Source: Bradyrhizobium sp. CB1650 (GTDB taxonomy: Bacteria > Pseudomonadota > Alphaproteobacteria > Rhizobiales > Xanthobacteraceae). Taken from it: a stretch of 64,000 nucleotides of DNA. Made by a program: the position numbers and the translations under genes. The notes under the pieces were generated by a model. It saw only the letters and a program-made list of their open reading frames with translations, had not been told where the DNA came from and ran no database searches. Below are positions 44,640-53,154 of the stretch, piece by piece (within the stretch, counting starts at the first letter, position 1; each line of letters begins with the position of its first letter). The DNA lies in assembly GCF_029761915.1 (NCBI RefSeq), contig NZ_CP121695.1:3997501-4061500 (forward strand), written 5' to 3'.

Positions 44640-45116
44640 GCTTCCACCGAAGCTTCCACCACTTTCCACCGGCTTTCACCTCATGTGCTGCTGCCCCCCT
44701 TATACCCCCCGGGGCGGTGGAAGCACCGCCGCCCGGTGGAAGCCGGGCGCTCGCTGCCACCGTCCTAAGACGTCCTAAGAAGAGAAGGGCGGTGGTCTAG
44801 GCCCTAGATCGCGCCGGCGAGGCCCGTGATGCGATTGAGGGTTGGCCAGTGTTCGGTAGTGGCACTGACCTAATAACGCGCCATGCCTTGCGACAGCGGC
44901 TGGCTAGCCGCCTCTAGTTGGTCGCGCAGCCTCCATACGTCCTGTTCGTGGATGGCTGTGTATCTAAGGCATCCAGCGCCTTACGGGCGTCAGTCGTTCA
45001 AGGGGTCGCGAGGTTAGCCGCAGCTTCGCGGGCGGCACTATATGTTAGGGCTGACTGATCCGCAGGGCTGGAAGGTTTGGAGCGAGCGTCCGTGCAAGCA
45101 CCCTTCATGTTTCTGA
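44640..45116. other. Gene-free stretch with iteron-like repeats
   Basis: Three TTCCACC copies (44642, 44654, 44664) and one TTTCACC (44674) are spaced 10-12 bp, about one helical turn. Two inverted GGTGGAA copies lie at 44716 and 44735. A tandem pair of CGTCCTAAGA lies at 44761-44780. The rest up to 45116 shows no gene. Confidence 0.5.
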
Positions 45117-45296
45117 GCATATTGGCTGACGAGCGCTGACCGCTTCCTAGTCGAGATTGCAGCCACACTGGCGGCCAGGTTCAAGGCAGGCGACCTGAAT
45201 CATGGCCACGTATCAGTCTTGATTGGGGTGCTTGGCAAGCTCGGGTTTTCGCCGCGAGAACGCGGCGCGCTGAACCTGCCGACGAGGACGACCTAA
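45117..45296 (+). pseudogene. Phage terminase small-subunit remnant
   Basis: This open C-terminal fragment of 59 residues reads AYWLTSADRFLVEIAATLAA, RFKAGDLNHGHVSVLIGVLG and KLGFSPRERGALNLPTRTT. The pattern of a hydrophobic helix followed by LGxLGxSPxxR fits the C-terminus of P27-type terminase small subunits. It has no start codon in context. A diverged second copy of its end lies at 45575-45670. Confidence 0.5.
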
Positions 45297-45303
45297 CAGC
45301 CCT

Positions 45304-45501
45304 CTACGTGAGCTTCTTCGAAGGCGGCTTCTCTCGCCGCGCCAATTTTTCAACCAGCAACACAAGCGCGCGGCGTGTACCGCTACTCTGAATTTCCTTG
45401 AAGGCATTAACGAGGCGGAGCGTCTCTCGCTCTTGAACATTCGTACGCAAGGCACACCGACTGACATAGTGAAACGATGCGAATAATGCAAATTCATGCA
45501 C
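45304..45501 (-). pseudogene. Remnant of an HTH-type regulator
   Basis: The C-terminal part, ERETLRLVNAFKEIQSSGTR followed by RALVLLVEKLARREK, matches the end of short XRE-type repressors (E-T-L-x-L-V-x-A-x-x-x-I then R-x-x-x-L-x-L-V-E). The N-terminal 20 residues (MHEFALFASFHYVS) are unrelated, so the helix-turn-helix is lost. It is probably a relic of the element's repressor. Confidence 0.4.
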
Positions 45502-45574
45502 GGGTGCGCAACAACGTGTGCAAATTAACGTAACGAGACAAAGTAAACGCGGCCCGGTTATCGGCCGTTAAGAG

Positions 45575-45670
45575 CGCGGCCACGTATCAATCATGCTTGT
45601 TTTGCTGGGCAAGCTTGGCATTTCGCCAAGAGAACGCGGAGCGCCAAATCTTCCGACAAGAACGAAGTAA
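45575..45670 (+). pseudogene. Second terminase-like C-terminal fragment
   Basis: This 31-residue fragment, RGHVSIMLVLLGKLGISPRE followed by RGAPNLPTRTK, parallels the end of the fragment at 45117-45296 with about two thirds identity. Both end at a stop in the same place. It is a diverged partial duplication or a second import. Confidence 0.45.
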
Positions 45671-45673
45671 ACG

Positions 45674-46063
45674 TTAGGCCGCCACGGAGGGATGAAGCGG
45701 GCCACACATCTCAGTGACGTCGGCTATGACTCCTTCAATGGGATACGGTTTCCCCCACCGTCGCACATCTCGAAAGCGGTCAGGAATCGTGTCGGCGCCA
45801 TAGCCTGTCGTGAATATGAAGGGCTTTTTGATCCGCGTGAGTTCGTGCGCGTACGGATAGATTGAAGCGCCATGCAAATTGATATCGAGCACTGCGACGT
45901 CAAAGCTATCATGCGGGATAGACAACGCCTCTGCGACTTCGGAAATTGGCCCAATTACATGGGCGCCTAACGACCGAAGTGCCGCCGCAAGGTCGTCCCC
46001 AAGAAGATACTCATCCTCAACGATGAGGACGCGGCAGCCCTCAATTGAAGCTTGGCTGTCCAT
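45674..46063 (-). CDS. Stand-alone response regulator receiver
   Basis: This 129-residue receiver domain has the acidic pocket VLIVEDEYLLGDDLA (E16, D17), phosphoacceptor VAVLDINLHGAS (D60), IFTTGYGAD and GKPYPIEGV (Lys). No output domain is present. It is close to the single-domain receivers found beside HWE/HisKA_2 kinases in Rhizobiales, but no kinase lies nearby. It is intact despite the decay around it. Confidence 0.88.
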   Translation of the reverse strand: MDSQASIEGCRVLIVEDEYLLGDDLAAALRSLGAHVIGPISEVAEALSIPHDSFDVAVLDINLHGASIYPYAHELTRIKKPFIFTTGYGADTIPDRFRDVRRWGKPYPIEGVIADVTEMCGPLHPSVAA

Positions 46064-46237
46064 GTTTCACAGGTAGCGAAACCGACTCGTCAAGACGACA
46101 AACGTTGTCCTGCGCGGAAACGTTCCGACATATTGTTCCAACTTCCGCGTCTTCGCGGCAACAATCCCGACACCCGCGCGGCATTTTGCGGGCACCAGAG
46201 GGGCAGCAGTCGCCTGCCCTTTCTTATTGGAGTGACA

Positions 46238-46473
46238 ATGACTGAGAACTTCTCCCGACGAACTGAACTTCGCGTGCAGTGGGACCGCATCAACGGCACG
46301 GGCCCGCCCACGAACCTGGGCCAATGGGCCCGGTCTTGGCGAACGCGATCAAGAATCCGCGAATGCCGAAGCCATACGGCAGCCGGGAAGGCGACTACGC
46401 GGTTAAGGAAATCGGCACACGCGGGGTAGACAAGTACATCAAGTTGAACCGCGATGGTGACAGGCGCCTTTGA
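46238..46473 (+). pseudogene. Possible small gene broken by frameshift
   Basis: An ATG at 46238 after GGAGTGACA opens MTENFSRRTELRVQWDRING. About 30 codons later the likely authentic continuation (KNPRMPKPYGSREGDYAVKE and GTRGVDKYIKLNRDGDRRL) lies in another frame and ends at 46473. I do not recognise the family. The flanking 46064-46237 shows no gene. Confidence 0.35.
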
Positions 46474-46489
46474 GGCGGCGAAGTCGTAA

Positions 46490-46672
46490 CTAGCGAACGT
46501 GCCCCAACGGGATGCCGAGCTTAATTGCCTTCTGACGTAACGAGCCCTCTGTTCGCTTCATCTGCTTGGCGATCTTCGCAACTGGCGTCTTCGCCTTGGA
46601 GTGCGCGCGAAGTTGTTTGACGTCCGCTGCGGTGTATTCGCGGCGGACAATTTTCTTAGCTTTTTTGGCCAT
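46490..46672 (-). CDS. Small basic HTH-like protein
   Basis: This 60-residue protein begins MAKKAKKIVRREYTAADVKQ and continues LRAHSKAKTPVAKIAKQMKR and TEGSLRQKAIKLGIPLGHVR. It looks like a three-helix Myb/SANT or resolvase-HTH type: acidic helix, loop, then TEGSLRQKAIKLGI as recognition helix. It may bind DNA. An in-frame ATG at 46684 adds four residues. Similar small proteins are common in Bradyrhizobium, as I remember. Confidence 0.7.
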   Translation of the reverse strand: MAKKAKKIVRREYTAADVKQLRAHSKAKTPVAKIAKQMKRTEGSLRQKAIKLGIPLGHVR

Positions 46673-46705
46673 TAGGAATTCCATTGGTGGTGGTGTGCGG
46701 TGCTT

Positions 46706-47243
46706 CTATCGGGATCGATAAAATTGGCAATGTGCCGCAGCATCTGCTTCAAGCCGTTTACTCATCCAGGAAGGACGGTCGCACCAAAACTGATTCCGCT
46801 CTAGCCGAAGACGCCCGCAAAGTGATCGCAAAGGGCGCGCGCATCCGGCCATAGCTATTGAGCGCGACAGCCGAATCGGGATGGCCCGTCTCTTTCGAGA
46901 GCTTGGACTCGACATTGGCGAGGCGTCATCCGGACGGCCGCCCGCGCTTCCAGCTAATCGGCGGTGCTATGGCACCACGTAAAAAAAGCGCTGAACAAAG
47001 GGCAGGCTCTTTCGCCTGCGGCGCAGGCATGGTTGCGGGGAACAGGTGCATCACCATGTTTTGGCATGGCATGATGCTTCCGATCACGCGCGAGTAATTG
47101 GAAGCGATTTGTCCATGCGACGACGCAAGTTGGAAAGAGGGAGGCCAGAAGGAGCGCCTTCCGCTGGTAGCCCAGAATGGAATAGCGGGAAACACTGACA
47201 AAGTAACGTTTGCGCTCCGTTCGCCTAAACCGGCCCCTGTCGT
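46706..47243. other. No gene recognised within element
   Basis: These 538 bases hold only short frames with unconvincing content, one (46964 onward) opening MAPRKKSAEQRAGS without a sensible continuation. It is probably decayed element DNA. Confidence 0.4.
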
Positions 47244-47462
47244 CTAAGCGGCGCTCTCCTTGTCTGGCCGGTCCTGCGCGGCGGTCGCGGTTTCTTCCAA
47301 CCGCTTTTCGGAATCGCCCGCGAACCTCTCAATACTATCGGCCCACATCCTCAGCATTGATACCTGGAACTGGACAATCGGCTTTAAGGCATGCATGCCG
47401 ATTGCTGTCGCTGCGGCGAAGCGTCTTTCTGAGTCGCGCGCGTTAGTATTCTCGTCTGCCAT
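47244..47462 (-). CDS. Small phasin-like helical protein
   Basis: This 72-residue protein contains ERRFAAATAIGMHALKPIVQ and FQVSMLRMWADSIERFAGDS, two amphipathic helices with a phasin-like look. From memory, similar short proteins are frequent in Bradyrhizobium. The gene seems intact. No ligand or partner is evident. Confidence 0.65.
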   Translation of the reverse strand: MADENTNARDSERRFAAATAIGMHALKPIVQFQVSMLRMWADSIERFAGDSEKRLEETATAAQDRPDKESAA

Positions 47463-47499
47463 GCGTTTTGCTCCATGGTTTTGGTGTTATGGTCTAAAG

Positions 47500-47775
47500 C
47501 TAAGTGTCGGCGCTGCGTCGTTCCAAACACTCGGCCAAAACTTGATCTGCTGCGAGTCTCGCGCATTGGTCATCATGCAATTCGTCCAGTTTTTTCAAGT
47601 AAGCGACTGCCGCTACTTGCAACAGACCGAAGTCCTCTTTGCCGGTATCGCAAACATGGACGACGTAGCGATAGAGCGCCGAACGCCTATCGTCGTCCTC
47701 GCTAATGCCGCTGTTGAGCAGCAAGTAGTTCCGCCAGGCGAACGCACACGCGCCTTCTATTGCCTGAGAAGCCAT
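47500..47775 (-). CDS. Small soluble protein of unknown function
   Basis: This 91-residue helical protein reads MASQAIEGACAFAWRNYLLL, RSALYRYVVHVCDTGKEDFG and VAAVAYLKKLDELHDDQCAR. A strong GGGAGGTG site lies 4-11 bases before the ATG at 47775, which fixes the start; the open frame upstream is not coding. The function is unknown. Confidence 0.7.
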   Translation of the reverse strand: MASQAIEGACAFAWRNYLLLNSGISEDDDRRSALYRYVVHVCDTGKEDFGLLQVAAVAYLKKLDELHDDQCARLAADQVLAECLERRSADT

Positions 47776-48039
47776 TGACACCTCCCAAAGCCACATAAAG
47801 ACTAATGATCCTTTTCGTTCCTCGAAAACTCTCAGATGCAAATTGTTCCCTGGCTGCACCGCGCGGAGCGCTTTACTTGCAGGGAATGCCCGTCCGAGCT
47901 TGTCCATACGTAATCAGTCAATGCGATTGGCTGTGCAGGTTGAGCTGACGCTGTTCGCTCTTCGAGACGGCTTTGCCCGAATGAGCGTGGGTTCCCTATA
48001 AAATGAGACTGCTCCTAATCGGAATTCTTTTGACGCAAC

Positions 48040-48575
48040 TAAGGAGCCCTGCGGACAGCGCCTTTCAGTCTTGCCAAACGCGCAGACAACCCTCCGGCCT
48101 CTTTGATGATGATCAAGTGAACAAGGCCAGAGTGGATGAACGTTGCGAAGGACGCGAAATCCTGCCGAACAGCACTGCACGCCTAGTAGCGAGGGCAGCC
48201 TTCTTCAAGATGAGGCAGGCTGAGACCATCGAAACGAAGTAGCGGAATATTGAGGTGGCTGATTTGACGTCGTCGCCGTAAGACGCCAAGTCCTTATCAA
48301 CTTGCCGTTGAAGCAGGATGCAAGTGACATACATATCTCGGTTATACTTCTCGTTGAAGATCTTTCCATAGTCGCTTTTGAGAACGCGCCCCGGCGTTGC
48401 GTATGCGTTGTTGGGTTGTTGCAGCAGTATCGCCATTACGGCTCGCGCAAGTGATGGAATGCTTACAATCTGATCAACAGGCTTCTTTAGCTCCCTGTAT
48501 TCCCCCTTACGGCGCTCGTAAAACAGTGCATAAAGGCGCAATTTTTCCTCGATATCAAAATGGATGGGGTCGGTT
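48040..48575 (-). pseudogene. AIPR-type abortive infection protein remnant
   Basis: The frame reads ATDPIHFDIEEKLRLYALFY, VDQIVSIPSLARAVMAILLQ, NNAYATPGRVLKSDYGKIFN and DKDLASYGDDVKSATSIFRY. This is the C-terminal part of AIPR phage-resistance proteins. The N-terminal part is gone, because the sequence joins the recombinase relic at about 48575-48580. The end seems frameshifted near 48165-48195, with a further open stretch (DFASFATFIHSGLVHLIII) to 48042. Defence function is lost. Confidence 0.55.
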
Positions 48576-48579
48576 GCGC

Positions 48580-50019
48580 GAAGGGATATTCGAAGACATG
48601 AATTTCGCAGAGGTTGAGATTCATACGATGGCTGACGGGCTGATCAATGAAATGCACATCGGCGTCAAAGGCACCATGAGTGCTCTGTTCCTGAAGGGGT
48701 TGGCGCAGAAGGTTAGGCGGGGACTCGGCGGTGCAGTACGGCAGGGCCGTAATCCCGGTGGCGATCTTTACGGCTACACCCCAAGAAAGGGGGAGGCAGG
48801 TATACTCGATATCAACACCGAAACGTCCGCAGTTGTGAAGCGCATCTTCGAAGAATACGCGGCCGGTACGTCGCCTCGCGCCATCGCTGCGGGGTTGAAC
48901 GCGGACAATATTCCTGCGCCTCGCGGCGTTAAGTGGAATGCTTCCACGATCAACGGAAACACGGCGCGAGGGCAGGGGCTGCTTCTGAACGAACGGTATG
49001 TGGGCCGTGTTGTTTGGAATAAGAGGCGATCAGTCAAGGACCCTAAAACAGGGAGACGTGTGACACGAACCAATCTTGAGAGTGAATGGGTCGTTCAGGA
49101 AGTGCCGGAGTTGCGCATCATTGACGACGAACTGTTCAACGCGGTTCGGGCGCGACGGCTTGAAGCTGGAAAGCCTGCTTCTCGCAGGCGGCCGAAGTCC
49201 ACACGCCTTTTGTCGGGATTGCTTCGTTGCGGTGCCTGCGGTTCGGGCATGTCACTGATGGGCCACGACCGCTCTGGCCCGCGTGTTCAATGCACGCGTA
49301 ATCGAGAAAGCGGTTCCTGCGCCAATGGCACCCGCTACTACGTCGAGAAAATCGAACGGCTTGTTCTTACTCGGCTGAAGATGCAAATCGATAACCCGAA
49401 GCAAATGGGTAAGTTCGTCGAAGCGTATCTAGCCGAAAGGAGGGCGCTGTCAGCGAGCGCGCGGCGCGACAAGGCGAAGATCACAGCGCAGATTGCAGGG
49501 TGCCAGAAGGCAATCGACAACCTCATTGGAGCGGTTGAGAAGGGGCACTTTGAAGCCGAAGAGATAGCGCCTCGCCTGCAGCACCAACGCGCGGAGAAGT
49601 CCAGGCTGCAGCGGGAATTGGCAGCCGCAGACGAGAACATTGCTTCTGTGGACCTGCATCCCACCGCTGTGGCCCGCTTCAAGCAGAACTTGGAGCAAAT
49701 TTCCGGTGCTGGGGATCACATAGACCCTCAGATAGCAGCCAGCTTTCGGGAGTTAGTAGAAAGCGTCGTGGTGCTGCCTAGAAAGCCCGGCGAGCCCTAC
49801 ACGGTGGAGACCCGTGGCCGGTTGGCAGCATTGATTGGGGCGCCCCTTGGGCGCCCTGAGGCCGCGCAAGTGGCCTTATCTATGAGGGTGGATTCAGGCA
49901 GTATGGCTAAGGCCGCGTTGTCGGCTAAACCAATGGTGCCGGCTGAGGGGATTGAACCCCCGACCTTCGGTTTACAAAACCGCTGCTCTACCGCTGAGCT
50001 AAGCCGGCGACGCCGATGA
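48580..50019 (+). pseudogene. Large serine recombinase without its catalytic domain
   Basis: About 479 residues remain. The end of the resolvase domain (IFEDMNFAEVEIHTMADGLI, GVKGTMSALFLKGLAQKVRR) is followed by the Recombinase domain (NPGGDLYGYTPRKG, GLNADNIPAPRGVKWNASTI). Next come the zinc ribbon (LLRCGACGSGMSLMG, then CTRNRESGSC) and a coiled coil. The N-terminal about 90 residues with the catalytic Ser are missing and the AIPR relic abuts instead. The frame reads out through the antisense of tRNA-Thr, ending EGIEPPTFGLQNRCSTAELS. It presumably once integrated this element. Confidence 0.8.
49934..50008 (-). tRNA. tRNA-Thr (anticodon TGT)
   Basis: A full cloverleaf on the minus strand runs from GCCGGCT at 50008. 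The D arm is GCTC..GAGC, the anticodon loop TTTGTAA and the T arm GGGGGTTCAATCCCC. CCA is encoded at 49934-49936. The 3' 19 bases are duplicated at 43731, marking it as an integration target. Confidence 0.95.
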
Positions 50020-50121
50020 AGCGGGGCAGGGCCCGGCCAGCCCGAGGCCGCCCGCCCGCGCGCCGCAATACCAGACTTGCCGGGAAAGTGCCAGAACCCG
50101 CGAGGCCGTCTGCGGGCATGA

Positions 50122-50148
50122 ATCAGGCGGCCTTTCGGGCCGCCTGAT
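50122..50148 (-). terminator. Terminator-like hairpin
   Basis: A perfect 11-bp stem (50122-50132 with 50138-50148) with a 5-base loop lies 24 bases after the stop of the leftward gene at 50172. The T-tract is short, so it may act bidirectionally with weak efficiency. Confidence 0.6.
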
Positions 50149-50171
50149 CTGTCGCGCTCAACTTGGTCGGC

Positions 50172-50648
50172 TCACTGGCAGAGGTGCTGACGGCCGTCGT
50201 CACCCTTGAACAGCGTGCCGGGCCGGCAAACGATGCCGTTGCGGGCCGCGTAAGTATCCCAATTGCCATACCAACCCGTTTCGCTACGGCCGTAGTAGCC
50301 GTTGGAATTGTCATAGGCGTACGAATTGCCCCAGCCGCGGAACGGCGCTGTGGCAACGGCTGCAGCGGTGCCGACGGCCGCGCCAGCAACGGCGCCCGCA
50401 GTATTCACCGGCCAGAAGCCGCTATTTGCCCTGTCATTGTTGTAGCGGGCCTGCCGGGCCATTCGCCGATTTTGTCGCTCTTGGCGGCTGGTGGCGTAGG
50501 GACTGCCGCGTCCCATGTTCTGGCAATTGGCGCCGGGGAACTGGGCTTCGCAGGTCGCGGGGTTGGAGAAGGCCGCCTGGCCCAGTGCAGGGCTCGCAAG
50601 TGCGCATGCCGCAACCGCGGCGGCGCCGATCAGTTTCAGGCTCGTCAT
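50172..50648 (-). CDS. Exported protein of unknown function
   Basis: This 158-residue protein has a signal peptide (about 1-23, ALASPALGQ). Two Cys in NPATCEAQFPGANCQNMGRG probably form a disulphide. A basic stretch (RQERQNRRMARQARYNN), an Ala/Val hydrophobic segment of about 20 residues (TAGAVAGAAVGTAAAVATAP) and a Tyr/Gly/Asn-rich tail ending in CRPGTLFKGDDGRQHLCQ follow. It is likely associated with the envelope. Confidence 0.7.
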   Translation of the reverse strand: MTSLKLIGAAAVAACALASPALGQAAFSNPATCEAQFPGANCQNMGRGSPYATSRQERQNRRMARQARYNNDRANSGFWPVNTAGAVAGAAVGTAAAVATAPFRGWGNSYAYDNSNGYYGRSETGWYGNWDTYAARNGIVCRPGTLFKGDDGRQHLCQ

Positions 50649-50964
50649 GGCTATTGCTCCATGTATGTGGGACGGTTGCTAAGTGTAATCGTCATGACGC
50701 GGTTCCGCGGTTTCGCGTCAACGGGGTCACATCGACGTGATCCCGCAGGGGCTGTGCATTTTGTGCCACGCAACCCCTCTGATTTGGGCAACCTCGTATG
50801 GCGCGCAGGCCCGCGCGGCGTTAACGCTTCGATACCGCACTCGCCCGCTTTTGAGCGGCGCGCAATCCTTGCGCGTTAGGCTTACCGGAATTTGGCCGAA
50901 CGGCCTTAACACTCTCCGCTCGGCGATCGGATAGGTTGCGGGCCGGATAAACCGGGGCCCCTCC
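50649..50964. other. Divergent intergenic region
   Basis: These 316 bases separate the genes at 50172 and 50965 and should hold both promoters. I see no gene, repeat or strong hairpin. Confidence 0.5.
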
Positions 50965-51450
50965 ATGCGCGCTTTCGCGCTCGCAACCTTTCTGATCGGA
51001 TTGCCCTCGACGGCGCTCGCCGGCAGCGGCTTCGATGTCGTCATTCCCGGCCGTCCAGGTGTACCCATCATCATCAACGGCATCGACGCGTCCTATGCGG
51101 TCGTCGAAGGGACGTGGGGCCTGGGCAAGAACGTTCAGGTGCAGCCTACGATCTATGGCGGGCGCTACATCGGCGAGCGGCAGCCCTCCGACGTCGGCCA
51201 TTATTATCCGACCCTGGGCTTGCGGCCCGGCTATGGCCGTCTCGAGGTCGAGCCGCCCGCCAATCGCAAGCTGCCGCAGCCGGCACAGAGCTATCACCGG
51301 AGCTGGGGCGCGCAGTCCGCACCGCTGCCGCCGCAGATGGATATTCCCGCCGATCCGCCGCCGGTGATCCTCGCACCGGAGATCAACGTCAATCCGCAGC
51401 ACCGTCGGCTGCCGCCTCACGCGGAAGGGCCCGGCAGGCCGCCGAGGTAA
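50965..51450 (+). CDS. Exported Pro-rich protein of unknown function
   Basis: This 161-residue protein has a signal peptide (MRAFALATFLIGLPSTALAG). A conserved-looking part follows (SGFDVVIPGRPGVPIIINGI, DASYAVVEGTWGLGKNVQVQ, GHYYPTLGLRPGYGRLEVEP). The tail is Pro-rich (PPADPPPVILAPEINVNPQH). It is probably an envelope protein. It is followed after 58 bp by another exported protein gene in the same direction. Confidence 0.7.
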   Translation: MRAFALATFLIGLPSTALAGSGFDVVIPGRPGVPIIINGIDASYAVVEGTWGLGKNVQVQPTIYGGRYIGERQPSDVGHYYPTLGLRPGYGRLEVEPPANRKLPQPAQSYHRSWGAQSAPLPPQMDIPADPPPVILAPEINVNPQHRRLPPHAEGPGRPPR

Positions 51451-51508
51451 CGACCCAAGCAAACAAAGAACGTCAAATCCAACGAACGAAAATCGACAGG
51501 AGAGAGTA

Positions 51509-51976
51509 ATGCGTCAAATGATTTCGGGACTGGTCGCGGCGGCTGCCGTGATGATTGCGGGGGTCGCGCCGGCCATGGCCTGCGGCTTTTCGACCTGCGC
51601 ACCGGTTGCACCGGTCTACACCGGCTGCAACATGGGCTGCGGCGGCTGGGGCTATGGCGGTGGCTGGGGCCTTGATCGCCTCGCTGATCCGGCCACGCAG
51701 TATTACTATGTCAACCAGGGCCCGACCTACACCGGCCCCGGCGCCTTCGCGCCGTATCCGACCTATCGTGAGGATGCCGTCGTCGCGCCTGCCAACTACG
51801 GCTATGGCTATGGTGCCGCGGCGGTCGCCTATCCTTATCACCGTCCGTACTACCGTCCGTATCGCTACGGCTACGGTCCGCGCTACGGCTATCTGCCGCG
51901 CGTGCACTACGGCTACGGCTATCGCCACGCGCCGTACTATTACGGCGGCCGCCGCGTGCTGCGTCGCTATTACTGA
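51509..51976 (+). CDS. Exported Gly/Tyr-rich protein
   Basis: This 155-residue protein has a signal peptide (to about A24, APAMA). Four Cys in ACGFSTCAPVAPVYTGCNMG and CGG follow, then long Tyr/Gly/Pro/Arg repeats (YPYHRPYYRPYRYGYGPRYG). A strong AGGAGAGAG site precedes the ATG. It is a low-complexity surface or periplasmic protein and likely well expressed. A terminator follows. Confidence 0.75.
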   Translation: MRQMISGLVAAAAVMIAGVAPAMACGFSTCAPVAPVYTGCNMGCGGWGYGGGWGLDRLADPATQYYYVNQGPTYTGPGAFAPYPTYREDAVVAPANYGYGYGAAAVAYPYHRPYYRPYRYGYGPRYGYLPRVHYGYGYRHAPYYYGGRRVLRRYY

Positions 51977-51999
51977 TCGCCTGATCGGTTGAGTTAGAG

Positions 52000-52040
52000 A
52001 AGCGCCTGTTCGCGCGATGCGGACGGGCGCTTTGTTTTTG
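52000..52040 (+). terminator. Rho-independent terminator
   Basis: AAGCGCCTGT (52000-52009) pairs with ACGGGCGCTT (52023-52032) with one wobble. A GTTTTTG run follows. It lies 24 bases after the stop of the Gly/Tyr-rich protein gene. Confidence 0.75.
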
Positions 52041-52112
52041 ACTCCTACGTCCCTATCCCCGCAAGCGGTCCGCAAGCGGGCAGAGGGGAGCGCACCTGCG
52101 CTGCGGCCGCAG

Positions 52113-52943
52113 CTACCGCTTCATCAGCCGGAGCCGGCTCGCGCCGACATAGAGTGAGAGCACGGCGGCGTTGGAAACGTTGAGGCTCTTGATCTCGCCG
52201 GGCATGTCGAGCCGCGCCACGACGCTGCAGGTCTCGCGCGTCAACTGCCGCAGGCCCTTGCCTTCCGCGCCGAGCACGAGCGCAAGCGGCTCGCGCAGCC
52301 CGACGTCGCTCAAGTCTTCACTGCCCTGGCTGTCGAGGCCGACGGTTTGGAAGCCGCGCTCGTTCAGCGCGGTGAGCGCGCGGGCGAGGTTTTGCACCGT
52401 GATCATCGGCACGAGCTCGAGCGCGCCGGAGGCGGCCTTCGCCAGCACGCCGGTTGCTTCCGGACTGTGACGCGCGGTGGTAACGATCGCCTTCACCGCG
52501 AAGGCTGCCGCCGATCGCAGGATGGCGCCGACATTGTGGGGATCGGTGATCTGGTCGAGCACCAGCACCATGCCCTCCTGCGTCAAGGTCTCGATCTCAG
52601 GCGAGGGCAGGGGATCGGCCTCCGCCAGCAGGCCCTGGTGCACGGCGTCGGGCGACAGCAGGCGGTCGATTTCCTGGGGCCGGACGATCTCGGGCGCGAC
52701 GTGGGTCTCGATGTTTTCCTCTGCGAGCCGCCTGGCGGCGTTCTCGGTCAGCGTCAGCTTGCGGATCCGCCGGCGGGGGTTTTGCAGCGCCATGGTGACG
52801 GTGTGCCAGCCATAGAGGATGACGGGTCCGTCGGGGTGCGAATCGCGATCGCGCCAACTCGGCCGGCCAGGCGATTTTCCCGGCCTGTTGAAGGGCTTGG
52901 CTCCACCGCGGGAGCCCTTGGGGACGAATTTTCGATCCTTCAT
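52113..52943 (-). CDS. rlmB: 23S rRNA 2'-O-methyltransferase RlmB (TrmH/SpoU family)
   Basis: This protein is about 276 residues. A basic disordered N-terminus (to about 40) is followed by the substrate-binding L30e-like domain (VILYGWHTVTMALQNPRRRI). The SpoU methyltransferase domain carries the three knot motifs: VLDQITDPHNVGAILRSAAA (motif 1), LVLGAEGKGLRQLT (motif 2) and IKSLNVSNAAVLSLY (motif 3). It methylates a ribose in 23S rRNA; G2251 in E. coli RlmB is the likely equivalent. The start at 52943 is preferred to 52979. Confidence 0.92.
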   Translation of the reverse strand: MKDRKFVPKGSRGGAKPFNRPGKSPGRPSWRDRDSHPDGPVILYGWHTVTMALQNPRRRIRKLTLTENAARRLAEENIETHVAPEIVRPQEIDRLLSPDAVHQGLLAEADPLPSPEIETLTQEGMVLVLDQITDPHNVGAILRSAAAFAVKAIVTTARHSPEATGVLAKAASGALELVPMITVQNLARALTALNERGFQTVGLDSQGSEDLSDVGLREPLALVLGAEGKGLRQLTRETCSVVARLDMPGEIKSLNVSNAAVLSLYVGASRLRLMKR

Positions 52944-53154
52944 GGGCTCGCTTGTGTCACGGGTTCCGGAATATGGCAATTTGGTCCTCCAGAGGGGCGA
53001 TTTTAGCTGTTCGCCTCGGTTGACTTTGCCCCACCGCTTCGCCCATAAACGCGCCCGGCCGCTGCCCCCGACCCTGGGCTGTCGCGGTCTTCACGTCTCC
53101 ATGGCCGTATTCGGTCCGCCGGCAAGGTCCGGCCCGATTGTGCTGCCGTCGAGC

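Larger units (their letters stand above)
43750..49933. mobile_element. Decayed integrative element in tRNA-Thr(TGT)
   Basis: About 6.2 kb lies between the 19-bp direct repeat at 43731 and the intact tRNA-Thr gene at 49934. Its base composition is visibly lower in GC, its codon use differs from the backbone and most of its genes are broken. Contents: RepA-like remnant, iteron-like repeats, two terminase small-subunit remnants, an HTH remnant, a receiver protein, small genes, an AIPR remnant and a truncated large serine recombinase next to the tRNA. Confidence 0.85.

Noticed and set aside
44365..44778. 137-codon plus-strand frame MGQTRLYRAFLIERP
   Set aside because: Overlaps the RepA-like relic in another frame. 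Arg/Ser/Pro-rich random text that runs into the iteron-like repeats.
44640..44780. Possible CRISPR-like array
   Set aside because: The 7-base units are too short and irregularly placed, with no spacers of uniform length and no cas genes anywhere in the window.
43299..50019. A complete phage-defence island
   Set aside because: Only one AIPR relic is recognisable and it is truncated. The rest are phage or island housekeeping relics, so no working system can be claimed.
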